Source of the DNA: Cardiobacterium hominis
Lineage (GTDB): Bacteria; Pseudomonadota; Gammaproteobacteria; Cardiobacteriales; Cardiobacteriaceae
Assembly: GCF_900637305.1 (NCBI RefSeq)
Contig: NZ_LR134365.1
Location: forward strand, 799,501-863,500
Length of the DNA stretch: 64,000 bases
Reading direction: 5' to 3'
Below, piece after piece: positions 17,098 through 28,918 of this stretch. The translations under genes and the position numbers were made by a program. The notes beneath the pieces were generated by a model. It saw nothing but the letters and a program-made list of their open reading frames with translations. It was not told where the DNA came from and searched no databases. Positions within the stretch are counted from its first letter, which is position 1. Each line of letters begins with the position of its first letter.

Positions 17098-17526
17098 ATG
17101 GCTAAGAAAATTACTGGCTACATCAAGCTGCAAATTGCGGCAGGCAAAGCGAATCCGAGTCCTCCGGTTGGTCCGGCCCTTGGTCAGCATGGCGTAAATA
17201 TTATGGAATTCTGTAAGGCATTCAATGCTGAGACGCAAAGTCTGGAAGCAGGTATGCCCATTCCAGTCGTGATCACAGTTTATAGTGATCGCAGTTTCAC
17301 TTTCGTTACCAAGACGCCGCCTGCATCTTATCTGCTGAAAAAAGCAGCGGGAGTTAAATCTGGAAGTAGTCGACCCAATACGGAGAAAGTAGGAAAAGTT
17401 ACCCGCGCCCAGTTGGAGGAAATCGTTAAGGTCAAGCAGCCCGATTTAACTGCGGCAGATTTGCAGGCAGGTATTAATACCATCGCAGGTAGTGCGCGTT
17501 CCATGGGCTTGAAGGTTGAGGATTGA
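17098..17526 (+). CDS. rplK: 50S ribosomal protein L11
   Basis: A 142-residue protein of the GTPase-associated centre. It binds 23S rRNA helices 43-44 with its C-terminal domain and is needed for RelA activation. The N-terminal [20 protein letters not shown] and [19 protein letters not shown] blocks, with the proline-rich hinge of thiostrepton-sensitive L11, are present. AGGAG precedes the ATG. Its TGA lies 2 bp before the rplA start, the L11 operon of other bacteria. Confidence 0.97.
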   Translation: MAKKITGYIKLQIAAGKANPSPPVGPALGQHGVNIMEFCKAFNAETQSLEAGMPIPVVITVYSDRSFTFVTKTPPASYLLKKAAGVKSGSSRPNTEKVGKVTRAQLEEIVKVKQPDLTAADLQAGINTIAGSARSMGLKVED

Positions 17527-17528
17527 TT

Positions 17529-18224
17529 ATGGCCAAATTGTCTAAACGCGCTAAAGCTTATCGCGCACAAGTAGAAGCTGGCAAAGTGTACTCGTTAATG
17601 GATGCACTGACACTTCTGAAATCTATCCCTGCGGCGAAATTCGTTGAATCTGTTGATGTGGCTATCAACTTAGGTATTGATCCACGCAAGTCCGATCAAG
17701 TCGTGCGTGGTGCTGCAGTGCTGCCGAATGGTACAGGTAAATCTGTTCGTGTCGCCGTCTTTGCACAAGGTGCGGCTGCCGACGCAGCAAAAGCGGCTGG
17801 TGCTGATCTGGTTGGTATGGATGAGCTTGCCGATGAAATCAAGGGTGGGCGTAGTGATTTTGACGTGGTTATCGCAGAACCTGCGGCCATGCGAGTTGTC
17901 GGGCAGTTAGGGCAAGTGTTGGGGCCGCGCGGCTTAATGCCGAACCCGAAAGTGGGTACGGTTACACCGGATGTTAAAACTGCTGTAGAAAATGCCAAGG
18001 CTGGTCAAGTACGTTTCCGTGCTGACAAAGGTGGCGTAGTTCATGCGATGATCGGTAAAGTCAGTTTCACCGAGCAACAGCTGGCAGAAAACTTGGGTGC
18101 TTTGGTTGCTGAGGTTAACAAATTACGTCCGGCTGCAGCTAAAGGCATTTATCTGAAAAAAGCATTTTTGTCTACCACCATGGGGCCGGGTATCGCGGTG
18201 GATGTCGCTTCATTGGGCGTGTAA
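17529..18224 (+). CDS. rplA: 50S ribosomal protein L1
   Basis: A 231-residue protein of the mobile L1 stalk near the E site; in E. coli it also represses its own L11-L1 mRNA. Signatures are [20 protein letters not shown] and the central [14 protein letters not shown]-like stretch [17 protein letters not shown]. The ATG at 17529 is chosen over an upstream TTG (17523), because the protein then begins [11 protein letters not shown] as in relatives. Its Shine-Dalgarno region lies in the end of rplK. Confidence 0.97.
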   Translation: MAKLSKRAKAYRAQVEAGKVYSLMDALTLLKSIPAAKFVESVDVAINLGIDPRKSDQVVRGAAVLPNGTGKSVRVAVFAQGAAADAAKAAGADLVGMDELADEIKGGRSDFDVVIAEPAAMRVVGQLGQVLGPRGLMPNPKVGTVTPDVKTAVENAKAGQVRFRADKGGVVHAMIGKVSFTEQQLAENLGALVAEVNKLRPAAAKGIYLKKAFLSTTMGPGIAVDVASLGV

Positions 18225-18404
18225 GAGAACTTGGAATTTGGGATAGCTGCATGGCAGCTATCGTCAAAGACTGCAGGTGTTCGCCAGAACTTAATTTCCT
18301 GCATAGATGGTAGGTCAACTTCAGCTATCTGAAAAAGGCTATACCAAGGTCCACTAGGTAACTGGTGGTGTTAGGGTAACCCGATCCGACTTAAGGAGTA
18401 TGGA
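18225..18404 (+). promoter_or_regulatory. rplJ leader (L10 autoregulatory region)
   Basis: A 180-base gap before rplJ with several imperfect stems, for example GATAGCTGCATGGCAGCTATC, a 9-bp perfect hairpin right after rplA. In E. coli and many other bacteria this interval of the mRNA folds into the structure bound by L10-(L12)4 to repress translation. Position and size fit. Specific kink-turn bases were not verified. Confidence 0.6.
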
Positions 18405-18938
18405 ATGGGCTTAAATTTAACCAGCAAAAAAGCGGTTGTTGCGGAAATCAGCGAAGTCGCTGGTAAGGCATACGCGTTGGTTGCGACGGAATACCACGGT
18501 CTGACTGTGGCGCATATGACGCAACTGCATGCACGTGCCCGCGAAACCGGGGTTTATCTGCGGGTGGTTAAAAATACCCTGGCCAGAAGGGCGTTTGACG
18601 GGACGGAATTTGCGTGTACGCAAGATCGTCTGGTTGGTCCGCTGGTTTTGGCTTTCTCAATGGAAGACCCGGGCGCAGCTGCACGTTTGTGGCGCGACTT
18701 CTTCAAGGAAAACGACAAGCTTGACAAAAAAATGGTCAAGTTTCTGAGTGTTTCCGGTGAAGTATTGCCGGGCAGTGAACTGGAACGGTTGGCCAAGCTG
18801 CCGACTAAAGAAGAGGCATTGGCATTGCTTATGGCTTGTATGCGTGCGCCGCTTGACAAATTTGCGCGCACCCTCAACGAAATTCCGGGCAAACTGGTTC
18901 GTACTATTGATGCTATTCGCCAAAGCAAGGCTGCGTAA
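18405..18938 (+). CDS. rplJ: 50S ribosomal protein L10
   Basis: A 177-residue stalk base protein that anchors L7/L12 dimers and binds 23S rRNA. It has N-terminal LTSKKAVVAEISEVAGKAYA, YHGLTVAHMTQLHARARETG and VVKNTLARRA, then the C-terminal helix that holds L12 (FARTLNEIPGKLVRTIDAI). It is slightly longer than the E. coli protein (165). TAAGGAG precedes the ATG. It is probably feedback-regulated through the leader upstream. Confidence 0.96.
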   Translation: MGLNLTSKKAVVAEISEVAGKAYALVATEYHGLTVAHMTQLHARARETGVYLRVVKNTLARRAFDGTEFACTQDRLVGPLVLAFSMEDPGAAARLWRDFFKENDKLDKKMVKFLSVSGEVLPGSELERLAKLPTKEEALALLMACMRAPLDKFARTLNEIPGKLVRTIDAIRQSKAA

Positions 18939-18989
18939 TTGCGCCTTGGGTATTGTTTAACATTTTTGATTTAATTTTTGGAGTATAAA

Positions 18990-19364
18990 ATGGCTATCGC
19001 TAAAGAAGATATCCTCAATGCCATTGCTGAAATGACAGTTATGGACATCGTTGATCTGATTTCTGCAATGGAAGAAAAATTCGGCGTTACTGCGGCTGCT
19101 GCAGTTGCTGCTGCGCCGGCTGCTGCTGGCCCGGTTGCTGCTGCTGAAGAACAGACTGAATTTGACGTCGTTCTGACTGATGCTGGCGCCAACAAGGTTG
19201 CTGTCATCAAGGTCGTGCGCGCTGTGACCGGTCTGGGTCTGAAAGAAGCCAAAGAAGCAGTTGACGGTGCTCCGTCTACCCTGAAAGAAGGCGTTGCTAA
19301 AGAAGAAGCTGAAAAAATCAAGGCTGAACTCGAAGGCGCCGGTGCCAAAGCGGAACTCAAGTAA
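18990..19364 (+). CDS. rplL: 50S ribosomal protein L7/L12
   Basis: A 124-residue stalk protein that recruits translation GTPases. It has an N-terminal dimerisation domain ([20 protein letters not shown]), an Ala-rich hinge (about 38-57), and the C-terminal factor-binding domain ([36 protein letters not shown]). The ATG at 18990 with TTTTGGAG upstream is chosen over a TTG at 18978. An attenuator-like terminator separates it from rpoB. Confidence 0.97.
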   Translation: MAIAKEDILNAIAEMTVMDIVDLISAMEEKFGVTAAAAVAAAPAAAGPVAAAEEQTEFDVVLTDAGANKVAVIKVVRAVTGLGLKEAKEAVDGAPSTLKEGVAKEEAEKIKAELEGAGAKAELK

Positions 19365-19384
19365 GTTCCTTTGGTTCTTTTCTG

Positions 19385-19416
19385 AAAGTACTGGCGCTTG
19401 CGCGCCGGTACTTTTT
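19385..19416 (+). terminator. rplL-rpoB attenuator/terminator
   Basis: AAAGTACTGGCGC, loop TTGC, GCGCCGGTACTTT, then TT: a 13-bp stem with one T-G pair and a U-tract. In E. coli a partial terminator at the same place sets the ratio of ribosomal proteins to polymerase subunits. The same role is inferred. Confidence 0.85.
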
Positions 19417-19543
19417 GTCGTCTGTGAAAGATGATGCGACTGGAAATGGCAGCTTGATGCAGCCGTTTGTTATCGCATGATCTTTTATGAATCCCGATTT
19501 TCCGTGCCCTGCGCATGTTCTGACGTCCGAGGTTAATGCCGTT

Positions 19544-22500
19544 ATGACTTATACGTTTACCGAGAAAAAACGCATCCGCAAAAATTTCAGCAAACATCCC
19601 ACCGTGCTGGATACACCTTATTTGCTATCGATGCAGCTGGATTCTTATCGTGACTTTTTGCAGAAGGGTATTCCATCGGACAAACGCGCCGATATTGGCC
19701 TGCATGAGGCGTTTTCCTCCATTTTCCCGATTGAAAGCCATAATGGATTGGTCGAATTGCAATATGTCGGCTATGAATTGGGGCGACCTGAATTCGATGT
19801 ACGCGAATGTCAGTTACGTGGTGTGACCTATGCCTCGCCATTGCGGGTCCGGATGCGTCTTGCCATTTATGACAAGGGGAATCACGACAAGCGCAAGCTG
19901 AAACAAATTATTGAATCTGAACCGGTCTTTATGGGCGAGATGCCGTTGATGACCGATAACGGAACATTCGTGATTAACGGTACCGAGCGTGTCATTGTCT
20001 CCCAGCTGCACCGCTCTCCGGGGGTGTTTTTTGACCACGATAAAGGCGTTGGTCACAGTTCCGGCAAATTGTTGTTTTCTGCCCGCGTTATTCCCTATCG
20101 TGGCTCTTGGCTGGATTTTGAATTCGATGCCAAAGACTTGCTCTATTGCCGTATTGACCGCCGTCGTAAATTGCCGGTGACCGTGCTTTTGCACGCGCTT
20201 GGTTATACGGATGCGGAAATTCTCGGCGAGTTCTTTGAAACGCAAACTTTCAAAATCAGCAAAAACAAGCTGGAAATGAAATTCCAGCCAGCGCAATTCA
20301 AGGGTGAAGCGGTTGCTTTTGATATTATGGCCGATGGCGAAGTGTTGGTCGAAGCTGGCAAACGCATCACTTCCCGCCATGTGCGCCAATTGGAAGAAAA
20401 GAACGTTACCAGCCAAGTCGTGCCAATGGACTTTGTCGTTGGCAAGATTCTTGCCAAGGATTTAATTGACAAGGAAAGCGGCGAGTTGGTTTTACAGGCC
20501 AATACGGTTCTTACCGAAGAGCATATCGTGAAGTTTATTGAATTGGGCGTAAAAACGTTTGAAACGCTTTATGTCAATGAGCTGGACCGTGGCGCTTATA
20601 TTGCTGATACTTTGCGTGCTGATGAAAGCACTGATCAGGATAATGCGCGGGCGGAAATTTACCGCATGATGCGTCCGGGTGAACCGCCAACGAAAGATGC
20701 GGCAGATGGTCTTTTTGAAAATCTTTTTTTCAATGAAGAACGCTATGATCTTTCCCGCGTCGGGCGGATGAAATTCAATCGCCGCTTGGGGATTGAGGAA
20801 AAAGAAGGTAGCGGCGTGCTTTCCAGGGAAGATATTGTCCGCGTCCTGAAAACACTGATTGCCATTAAAGATGGTGACGGTACGGTTGATGATATTGACC
20901 ACCTCGGTAATCGCCGCATCCGTTGCGTCGGTGAAATGGCAGCCAATGCTTTCCGCATTGGTTTGGTGCGCCTCGAGCGCTCGATTAAAGAGCGCCTAAG
21001 CCAGGTTGAATCCGAACAATTGACGCCGAAAGATTTGATTAACCAAAAACCGGTTTCCGCCGCGATCAAAGAATTCTTCGGCTCTTCGCAGTTGTCGCAA
21101 TTTATGGATCAGAACAACCCGCTGTCGGAAGTCACTCACAAGCGCCGTATTTCCGCGCTCGGCCCGGGTGGCCTGACGCGCGAACGCGCGGGTTTTGAAG
21201 TGCGCGACGTACACCCGACGCATTATGGTCGTCTCTGCCCCATTGAAACGCCGGAAGGTCCGAACATCGGCTTGATCAACTCGCTTGCCGTTTATGCCAA
21301 AACCAATGAATACGGTTTCCTTGAAACGCCGTATCGGAAAGTCGTGGATGGCAAGGTGACGATGGAAACGGAATATCTTTCTGCAATTGAGGAATCCAAA
21401 TACGTTATCGCCCAGGCGAATGCCGCGCTTAATGAAGACGGCACTTTCCGCGACGATCTTGTCTCTGCCCGCTACGAAAATGAATTCATGCTGGCGCGTG
21501 CTGACCGTATTGATTATATGGACGTTTCGCCGAAGCAGATCGTCTCCGTCGCCGCTTCGCTTATTCCATTCTTGGAGCATGATGACGCTAACCGTGCGTT
21601 GATGGGCTCGAACATGCAGCGTCAGGCGGTGCCGACGTTGCGCGCCGATAAGCCCTTGGTCGGCACCGGTATGGAGCGGGTCGTTGCTAGCGATTCCGGC
21701 GTATTGGTGCGCGCCGAGCGTGGCGGGGTGATTGATCTCGTTGATTCCTCGCGTATTGTCGTCAAAGTCAATGATGATGAAGTGCAGCCGGGCGGTCTGG
21801 GGGTGGATATTTACAACCTCACCAAATACACCCGCTCCAACCAGAACACTTGTATCAACCAGAAGCCGCTGGTCAAGCCGGGCGATGTGGTCGCGCGTGG
21901 TGATGTACTCGCCGACGGCCCGTCCACCGATTTGGGCGAACTGGCGCTGGGGCAGAATATGCTCATCGCCTTCATGCCTTGGAACGGCTATAACTTCGAG
22001 GACTCCATCCTCATTTCCGAGCGTGTTGTCCAGGAAGACCGCTTTACCACCATTCACATCGAGGAGCTGACCTGCGTCGCGCGCGACACCAAACTCGGCT
22101 CGGAAGAAATCAGTAGCGATATTCCGAACGTCAAGGAAAGTGCGTTGGCGAAACTGGATGGCACCGGTATCGTTCATATCGGTGCGGAGGTGAAAGCGGG
22201 CGATATTCTCGTCGGTAAAGTTACACCGAAGGGCGAGCGCTCGCAGTCACCGGAAGAGAAACTCTTGCGTGCGATTTTTGGCGAGAAAGCCTCTGACGTC
22301 AAAGACAGCTCGCTGCGCGTGCCGACCGGTATGGACGGTACCGTGGTGGACGTGCGCGTTTACACCCGTGATGGTGTGGAAAAAGACGCGCGCGCGAAAG
22401 AAATCGAGGCGATGGAAATCGAGAGCATCGCCAAAAACATTAAAGACCAATTGCGCGTCTTTGAAAGCGATATTCACGAACGGGTGGCGCGATTGCTGCT

Positions 22501-23617
22501 CGGTCAGGCGGTCAAAAAGGCGCCGAAGCGTAAGTCTGGCGACTTGGTCGATCAGGCGCTGTTGAACGAACTCAAGCCGGAGCAGTGGTTTGATCTGCGC
22601 CTGCAAGAAGCTGACATCAACGAACAGCTCGATGGTATGCACCAGTTGCTGCTCGACAAGCGGCGCGAGTTGCAGGACTACTACGAGGAAAAAAAGGCCA
22701 AGTTTGCCCAAGGCGACGACCTTGCCCCGGGGGTGCTGAAAATGGTCAAAGTCTATCTTGCCGTCAAACGTCGCCTGCAACCGGGTGACAAAATGGCGGG
22801 TCGCCACGGGAACAAGGGTGTGGTGTCACGCATCGTTCCGGTGGAAGACATGCCATATATGGAAGATGGCACCCCGGTTGATATCTGCCTCAACCCGCTC
22901 GGTGTACCTTCGCGGATGAACATCGGCCAGGTGCTGGAAACGCACCTCGGTTGGGCGGCGCGTGGTATCGGGCTGCGCATCGGCGAAATGCTTGACCAGA
23001 ATGAAAAACCGCGCAAATTGCGGGATTATCTGAACGAAGTCTATAACCATGACAGCCAGCGCGAAGCGCTCGACAGTCTTGATGACGGTGATTTCGTCGC
23101 CCTTTGCCAAAATCTGCGTGCCGGGGTACCGATGGCGACGCCAGTCTTTGACGGGGCGAAAGAAGCCGAAGTGCAGCGCATGCTGGAGTTGGCCGGGCTG
23201 CCGAAGAGTGGTCAGACCCGCCTTTACGACGGCCGCACCGGCGAACCGTTCGACCGCGACGTCACCGTCGGCTACATGTACATGCTCAAGCTGAACCACT
23301 TGGTTGATGACAAAATGCACGCGCGCTCTACCGGGCCGTACTCGCTCGTCACCCAACAGCCGCTTGGTGGCCGTGCCCAGTTCGGCGGGCAGCGTTTCGG
23401 GGAGATGGAGGTGTGGGCGCTGGAAGCCTATGGCGCCGCTTACACCCTGCAGGAAATGCTGACGGTGAAATCGGACGACGTCGAAGGCCGCACCAAAATG
23501 TACAAAAACATTGTCGATGGCAACTTGCAGATCGATCCCGGCATGCCGGAGTCGTTCAACGTACTCACCAAGGAAATCAAGGCCCTCGCCATCAACATCG
23601 ATCTGGAACAGGAATAA
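19544..23617 (+). CDS. rpoB: DNA-directed RNA polymerase subunit beta
   Basis: A 1357-residue catalytic subunit. The start is set at 19544 so that the protein begins [15 protein letters not shown] as in relatives; the frame is open from 19487. The rifampicin-binding cluster reads [20 protein letters not shown] then [10 protein letters not shown], with the usual susceptible-type residues. Further blocks are [46 protein letters not shown] (active-site lysines) and the C-terminal [18 protein letters not shown]. Slightly longer than E. coli (1342). It lies 21 bp upstream of rpoC. Codon use is GC-rich, unlike the S10-spc genes further on. Confidence 0.97.
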   Translation: MTYTFTEKKRIRKNFSKHPTVLDTPYLLSMQLDSYRDFLQKGIPSDKRADIGLHEAFSSIFPIESHNGLVELQYVGYELGRPEFDVRECQLRGVTYASPLRVRMRLAIYDKGNHDKRKLKQIIESEPVFMGEMPLMTDNGTFVINGTERVIVSQLHRSPGVFFDHDKGVGHSSGKLLFSARVIPYRGSWLDFEFDAKDLLYCRIDRRRKLPVTVLLHALGYTDAEILGEFFETQTFKISKNKLEMKFQPAQFKGEAVAFDIMADGEVLVEAGKRITSRHVRQLEEKNVTSQVVPMDFVVGKILAKDLIDKESGELVLQANTVLTEEHIVKFIELGVKTFETLYVNELDRGAYIADTLRADESTDQDNARAEIYRMMRPGEPPTKDAADGLFENLFFNEERYDLSRVGRMKFNRRLGIEEKEGSGVLSREDIVRVLKTLIAIKDGDGTVDDIDHLGNRRIRCVGEMAANAFRIGLVRLERSIKERLSQVESEQLTPKDLINQKPVSAAIKEFFGSSQLSQFMDQNNPLSEVTHKRRISALGPGGLTRERAGFEVRDVHPTHYGRLCPIETPEGPNIGLINSLAVYAKTNEYGFLETPYRKVVDGKVTMETEYLSAIEESKYVIAQANAALNEDGTFRDDLVSARYENEFMLARADRIDYMDVSPKQIVSVAASLIPFLEHDDANRALMGSNMQRQAVPTLRADKPLVGTGMERVVASDSGVLVRAERGGVIDLVDSSRIVVKVNDDEVQPGGLGVDIYNLTKYTRSNQNTCINQKPLVKPGDVVARGDVLADGPSTDLGELALGQNMLIAFMPWNGYNFEDSILISERVVQEDRFTTIHIEELTCVARDTKLGSEEISSDIPNVKESALAKLDGTGIVHIGAEVKAGDILVGKVTPKGERSQSPEEKLLRAIFGEKASDVKDSSLRVPTGMDGTVVDVRVYTRDGVEKDARAKEIEAMEIESIAKNIKDQLRVFESDIHERVARLLLGQAVKKAPKRKSGDLVDQALLNELKPEQWFDLRLQEADINEQLDGMHQLLLDKRRELQDYYEEKKAKFAQGDDLAPGVLKMVKVYLAVKRRLQPGDKMAGRHGNKGVVSRIVPVEDMPYMEDGTPVDICLNPLGVPSRMNIGQVLETHLGWAARGIGLRIGEMLDQNEKPRKLRDYLNEVYNHDSQREALDSLDDGDFVALCQNLRAGVPMATPVFDGAKEAEVQRMLELAGLPKSGQTRLYDGRTGEPFDRDVTVGYMYMLKLNHLVDDKMHARSTGPYSLVTQQPLGGRAQFGGQRFGEMEVWALEAYGAAYTLQEMLTVKSDDVEGRTKMYKNIVDGNLQIDPGMPESFNVLTKEIKALAINIDLEQE

Positions 23618-23638
23618 TCAACGCAGGCAGGTTTTCAC

Positions 23639-26600
23639 ATGAAAGAACTCATCAATATGTTCAAACCGCAGGACGGCGTGGATGACTTTGATCGCATCCG
23701 CATCGGCCTCGCTTCTCCCGACATGATCCGCTCTTGGTCGTTCGGTGAAGTCAAAAAACCTGAAACGATCAACTACCGCACCTTCAAGCCGGAACGCGAC
23801 GGCCTGTTCTGCGCCAAAATCTTCGGGCCTATCAAAGATTACGAATGCCTCTGCGGCAAATATAAGCGCCTCAAGCACCGCGGTGTTGTCTGCGAAAAAT
23901 GTGGCGTGGAAGTCACCAAATCCAGCGTTCGTCGTGAGCGCATGGGGCATATCGAACTGGCTACTCCAGTCGCGCACATCTGGTTTTTGAAATCGCTGCC
24001 GTCGCGCATCGGCCTGCTGCTTGACCTCACCCTGCGTGAAATCGAGCGGGTATTGTATTTTGAATCCTTCATCGTCCTCGATCCGGGCATGACGCCGCTG
24101 GAAAAGAACCAGCTGCTCAACGAAGAAGCCTATTTGAATGCGGTGGAAGAATACGGTCACGAATTCAAGGCGATGATGGGCGCGGAAGCGATTCAGGAAA
24201 TCCTGCGCAGCACCGATTGGCGCGATGTCCTGCAAACGCTGAAAGAAGAGTTGGAGCAAACCTCTTCCGAAACCAAGAAAAAACGTCTGGTGAAGCGCAT
24301 CAACCTGATTGACGCCTTCGTCCCTGACCCGGATGACCCGAAAAAAGTCGTCGGCAAACCGGAATGGCTGATTCTCAACGTGCTGCCGGTACTGCCGCCT
24401 GACCTGCGTCCGCTGGTGCCGCTCGACTCCGGCCGCTTTGCGACTTCCGATTTGAACGATCTCTATCGCCGCGTCATTAACCGTAACAACCGCCTGAAGC
24501 GCCTGCTGGAGCTGTTCGCGCCGGACATCATCGTCCGCAACGAGAAGCGGATGCTGCAAGAAGCGGTTGACTCGCTGCTCGATAACGGCCGTCGTGGCCG
24601 CACCGTCACCGGTTCCAACAAGCGTCCGCTGAAGTCGCTTGCCGACATGATCAAGGGCAAGCAGGGGCGTTTCCGGCAAAACCTGCTGGGCAAGCGCGTC
24701 GACTACTCCGGCCGCTCCGTTATCGTGGTTGGTCCGACCCTGCGCTTGCACCAATGCGGCCTGCCGAAACGCATGGCGCTGGAACTGTTCAAACCGTTCA
24801 TCTTCCAGCAGCTGATTGAAAAAGAACAGGCACCGACTATCAAAGCGGCGAAGCTGATGGTGGAGCGCGACGAGCCGGAAGTCTGGGATGCGCTGGAATA
24901 CGTGATCCGCGAACACCCGGTCATGCTCAACCGTGCGCCAACCCTGCACCGCCTCGGCATTCAGGCGTTTGAACCGATCCTGATTGAAGGTAAGGCAATT
25001 CAGCTGCACCCGCTGGTTTGTGCCGCATTCAACGCTGACTTTGACGGCGACCAGATGGCCGTGCACGTACCGCTCTCGCTGGAAGCGCAGTTGGAAGCGC
25101 GCGCGCTGATGATGAGCTCGAACAACATCCTCTCGCCTTCCAACGGCGAGCCGATTATCGTGCCGTCGCAGGACGTGGTACTCGGCCTCTATTACATGAC
25201 GCGCGAACGCGTCAATGCGAAAGGCGAGGGCATGCGCTTTGCCGATATCAAAGAAGTAGAGCGCGCCTACCAAGCGGGCGAAGTGCACCTGCAAGCGAAG
25301 ATTGAAGTGCGTCTGGACCTCTTTGAAGACGGCAGCAAAAATTTCCGCCGCATCCAGACTACCGTTGGCCGTGCGCTGCTGTCGCAAATCCTGCCGGAAG
25401 GGCTATCGTTTGACCTCATCAACCGTGCGATGAACAAAAAGGCGATTTCCAACCTGATCAACCAGTGCTACCGCCAGATTGGCCAGAAAGAAACCGTCAT
25501 CCTCGCCGACCAGCTGATGTACACCGGTTACCGCTACGCGACCTACTCTGGCGCGTCCATCGGTATCGTCGATATGGTCGTGCCGGCGGCGAAAGCGGAA
25601 ATCCTGCAAACGTCTGAAAACGAAGTGAAGGAAATCGAAGACCAGTACGCCAGCGGTCTCCTTACCCAAGGCGAAAAATACAACAAAGTCATCGATATCT
25701 GGTCACGCGCCAACGAAAAACTGGCGAAGGCGATGATGGACAACCTGCGCCAGGAAGATGTGGTCAACCGCGACGGCGAAACCGTCAAGCAGGAATCCTT
25801 CAATTCCGTGTACATGATGGCGGACTCCGGCGCGCGGGGCTCTGCGGCGCAGATTCGTCAGCTCGCCGGCATGCGTGGTCTGATGGCCAAGCCGGACGGC
25901 TCCATCATCGAAACACCGATTACCGCGAACTTCCGTGAGGGGTTGAACGTCCTGCAATACTTCATCTCTACCCACGGCGCGCGCAAAGGTCTGGCCGATA
26001 CCGCGCTGAAAACCGCAAACTCCGGCTACCTTACCCGCCGTTTGGTGGACGTTTCGCAAGACGTAGTCGTCAACGAAGAAGACTGCGGCACGACGCGCGG
26101 CTTTGAAATTCAGGCGGTGGTTGAAGGCGGCGATGTGGTCGAGCGCCTGAGTGACCGCGTGTTGGGACGCGTACTGGCCGAACCGGTCGTCAATCAAGAC
26201 GGTACCGTCGTACTGGATGCGGGCACCCTGCTCGAAGAAAAAGAAATCGCCGTGCTGGAAAGCGCGGGCGTGGATCGCGTTGTGGTGCGCTCGGTCATTA
26301 CCTGTGAATCGCGCTACGGCGTCTGTGCGCAGTGCTATGGCCGTGATTTGGCGCGCGGACACCGCGTTAACGTCGGCGAAGCCGTCGGCGTCATCGCCGC
26401 GCAATCCATCGGTGAGCCGGGTACCCAGCTGACGATGCGTACCTTCCACATCGGCGGGGCAGCATCGAGCGCGGCCGCGGTTGGTTCCGTTGAAGCGAAG
26501 ACCAACGGTACCGTGCGCCTGACCAATATCAAAACGGTCACTAACAAAGACGGCAAACTGGTCGCGGTTTCCCGCTCTGGCGAATTGTCGGTCATTGACC

Positions 26601-27886
26601 AGAACGGCCACGAACGTGAGCGCTATAAAATGCCCTACGGTGCAACGCTTGGCATCGAGCACGGTGACGAAGTCAAACAGGGACAGTTGCTCGCCAGCTG
26701 GGATCCGCACACCCACCCGATTATCGCCGAGGTGAGCGGTCGCATCGTCTTCCAGGATTTCGAAGATGGCGTTACCGTCCAGGAATCCTCCGATGCCGAC
26801 ACCGGTTTGACGGTACGGACCATCATGGATAACGCGCTGCGCTCCACTTCCGCCAAGGACAAGCGTCCGCTGATTCAACTGCTGGACGACAACGGCCAGC
26901 CGGTAAAACAGGCTGGTTCCGATATCCCGGTCAACTACTTCCTGCCGGGCGGCGCGATTGTTCACCTGGACGATGGTGCCAAGGTAGAAGTGGGTGACGT
27001 TCTGGCGCGTATGCCGCAGGCGTCTGGGAAAACCGCGGACATCACCGGTGGCCTGCCGCGCGTTGCCGACCTCTTTGAAGCGCGCAAACCGAAAGAGCCG
27101 GCGATTCTCGCTGAAAAAACCGGTACCGTCTCCTTTGGCAAAGAAACCAAAGGCAAACAACGCCTCATCATCAGCGCAGAGGATAACGAAGTCATCGAAA
27201 TCCTTATCCCGAAATGGCGTCGTCTCAACGTCTTTGAAGGCGAACAGGTCAAACAGGGCGACGTGCTGGCCGATGGCGAACTGACCCCGCATGACATCCT
27301 GCGCCTGCGTGGCGTGGCGGAACTGGCAGCACATATCGTGCGCGAAATCCAGAACGTTTACCGCCTGCAAGGGGTAAAAATCAACGACAAACACATCGAA
27401 GTTATCGTGCGCCAGATGCTGCGCAAGGTAATCGTGCTCGATGCCGGCGAATCCCGTCTGATCGTCGGCGAGCAGGTCGATTTGCAGCGCGTTCTCAGCG
27501 AGAACGACCGCCTGCAAGCCCAGGGCAAACTGCCGGTGCGTTACGAACCGGTGTTGATGGGTATCACCAAAGCATCCCTGGCAACCGAGTCCTTCGTATC
27601 GGCGGCCTCATTCCAGGAAACCACCCGCGTCCTGACCGAGGCCGCGGTGCTGGGCAGTTTCGACGAATTGCGCGGTCTGAAAGAAAACGTTATCGTCGGT
27701 CGCCTGATTCCGGCAGGTACAGGCTTGGCCTATCACCAACAGCGTCGCGCCAACCGCGAAGAAGAGCAGGCGCTGTTCGAGATGGTCAAAGAAGAAGATG
27801 CCGAAGCGGAAACGCTGGCAGAAACCGGAAAAATGGTGATGGCTGAAGCAGAAATGCCAGTCGACGGTGCTGACGACACCGAGTAA
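23639..27886 (+). CDS. rpoC: DNA-directed RNA polymerase subunit beta'
   Basis: A 1415-residue subunit holding the catalytic metal. The N-terminal zinc ribbon uses Cys70, Cys72, Cys85 and Cys88. The invariant NADFDGDQM places the three Mg-binding Asp at 467, 469 and 471. Bridge-helix and trigger-loop regions follow ([33 protein letters not shown]), then the second zinc site CGTTRG...[19 protein letters not shown]. The C-terminus is acidic. Length is as in E. coli (1407). A strong promoter for the str operon lies just after the stop, so rpsL has its own start. Confidence 0.97.
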   Translation: MKELINMFKPQDGVDDFDRIRIGLASPDMIRSWSFGEVKKPETINYRTFKPERDGLFCAKIFGPIKDYECLCGKYKRLKHRGVVCEKCGVEVTKSSVRRERMGHIELATPVAHIWFLKSLPSRIGLLLDLTLREIERVLYFESFIVLDPGMTPLEKNQLLNEEAYLNAVEEYGHEFKAMMGAEAIQEILRSTDWRDVLQTLKEELEQTSSETKKKRLVKRINLIDAFVPDPDDPKKVVGKPEWLILNVLPVLPPDLRPLVPLDSGRFATSDLNDLYRRVINRNNRLKRLLELFAPDIIVRNEKRMLQEAVDSLLDNGRRGRTVTGSNKRPLKSLADMIKGKQGRFRQNLLGKRVDYSGRSVIVVGPTLRLHQCGLPKRMALELFKPFIFQQLIEKEQAPTIKAAKLMVERDEPEVWDALEYVIREHPVMLNRAPTLHRLGIQAFEPILIEGKAIQLHPLVCAAFNADFDGDQMAVHVPLSLEAQLEARALMMSSNNILSPSNGEPIIVPSQDVVLGLYYMTRERVNAKGEGMRFADIKEVERAYQAGEVHLQAKIEVRLDLFEDGSKNFRRIQTTVGRALLSQILPEGLSFDLINRAMNKKAISNLINQCYRQIGQKETVILADQLMYTGYRYATYSGASIGIVDMVVPAAKAEILQTSENEVKEIEDQYASGLLTQGEKYNKVIDIWSRANEKLAKAMMDNLRQEDVVNRDGETVKQESFNSVYMMADSGARGSAAQIRQLAGMRGLMAKPDGSIIETPITANFREGLNVLQYFISTHGARKGLADTALKTANSGYLTRRLVDVSQDVVVNEEDCGTTRGFEIQAVVEGGDVVERLSDRVLGRVLAEPVVNQDGTVVLDAGTLLEEKEIAVLESAGVDRVVVRSVITCESRYGVCAQCYGRDLARGHRVNVGEAVGVIAAQSIGEPGTQLTMRTFHIGGAASSAAAVGSVEAKTNGTVRLTNIKTVTNKDGKLVAVSRSGELSVIDQNGHERERYKMPYGATLGIEHGDEVKQGQLLASWDPHTHPIIAEVSGRIVFQDFEDGVTVQESSDADTGLTVRTIMDNALRSTSAKDKRPLIQLLDDNGQPVKQAGSDIPVNYFLPGGAIVHLDDGAKVEVGDVLARMPQASGKTADITGGLPRVADLFEARKPKEPAILAEKTGTVSFGKETKGKQRLIISAEDNEVIEILIPKWRRLNVFEGEQVKQGDVLADGELTPHDILRLRGVAELAAHIVREIQNVYRLQGVKINDKHIEVIVRQMLRKVIVLDAGESRLIVGEQVDLQRVLSENDRLQAQGKLPVRYEPVLMGITKASLATESFVSAASFQETTRVLTEAAVLGSFDELRGLKENVIVGRLIPAGTGLAYHQQRRANREEEQALFEMVKEEDAEAETLAETGKMVMAEAEMPVDGADDTE

Positions 27887-27934
27887 GTCATCATGCCAGT
27901 CAAGTTCCCGCGGCAGCGTGAGCGTTGCGCGGGC

Positions 27935-27963
27935 TTGACATCCCAGAAGCAGGGGCATACTAT
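27935..27963 (+). promoter_or_regulatory. sigma-70 promoter of the str operon
   Basis: TTGACA, 17 bp, TACTAT: a perfect -35, optimal spacing and a good -10, about 65 bp upstream of rpsL. A GC-rich discriminator (GCGCCACC) follows, consistent with growth-rate control. The -35 abuts an imperfect stem (CAAGTTCCCGCG...CGCGGGCTTG) that lacks a U-tract. Confidence 0.85.
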
Positions 27964-28025
27964 GCGCCACCTTTGGCGTAGCGCCGCTGAAATTAAATTT
28001 ATGAAAAGTTTGGAGAACTTTATTC

Positions 28026-28400
28026 ATGGCAACTGTTAACCAGCTCGTGCGCAGCCCGCGTACGCGCCAGAAAGAAAAAAACAACGTTCCTGCACTGCAG
28101 GGCTGTCCGCAAAAACGTGGCGTGTGCACCCGTGTGTACACCACCACGCCGAAAAAACCGAACTCTGCGATGCGCAAGGTTGCACGTACCCGTTTGACCA
28201 ACAAGTACGAAGTAACCGCCTATATTGGCGGTGAAGGGCACAACCTGCAAGAGCACTCCCTGGTGCTTATTCGCGGCGGACGGGTCAAAGACTTGCCGGG
28301 CGTGCGTTACCACATCGTGCGTGGTGCGCTGGATACCGCTGGCGTGAAAGACCGCAAACAAGGTCGTTCCAAATACGGCGCCAAACGTCCCAAGTCATAA
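28026..28400 (+). CDS. rpsL: 30S ribosomal protein S12
   Basis: A 124-residue protein at the decoding centre. The streptomycin-relevant lysines are wild type: Lys43 in [13 protein letters not shown] and Lys88 in [13 protein letters not shown]. Length equals the E. coli protein. TTTGGAGAAC precedes the ATG. First gene of the str operon (rpsL-rpsG-fusA-tuf), driven by the promoter at 27935. Confidence 0.97.
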   Translation: MATVNQLVRSPRTRQKEKNNVPALQGCPQKRGVCTRVYTTTPKKPNSAMRKVARTRLTNKYEVTAYIGGEGHNLQEHSLVLIRGGRVKDLPGVRYHIVRGALDTAGVKDRKQGRSKYGAKRPKS

Positions 28401-28405
28401 CTTAA

Positions 28406-28888
<483 letters not shown>

Positions 28889-28918
28889 CGCGTTCACCAT
28901 AAGGAGTCAAACAAACAC

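Noticed and set aside
20996-22177. Long minus-strand frames across rpoB (for example 393 codons) and rpoC (589 and 604 codons)
   Set aside because: These are shadows of conserved plus-strand genes caused by codon bias; no start sites or domains.
27905-27940. Terminator for rpoC (CAAGTTCCCGCG...CGCGGGCTTG)
   Set aside because: The stem is imperfect and no U-tract follows. It instead abuts the -35 of the str promoter, so it was not listed as a terminator.
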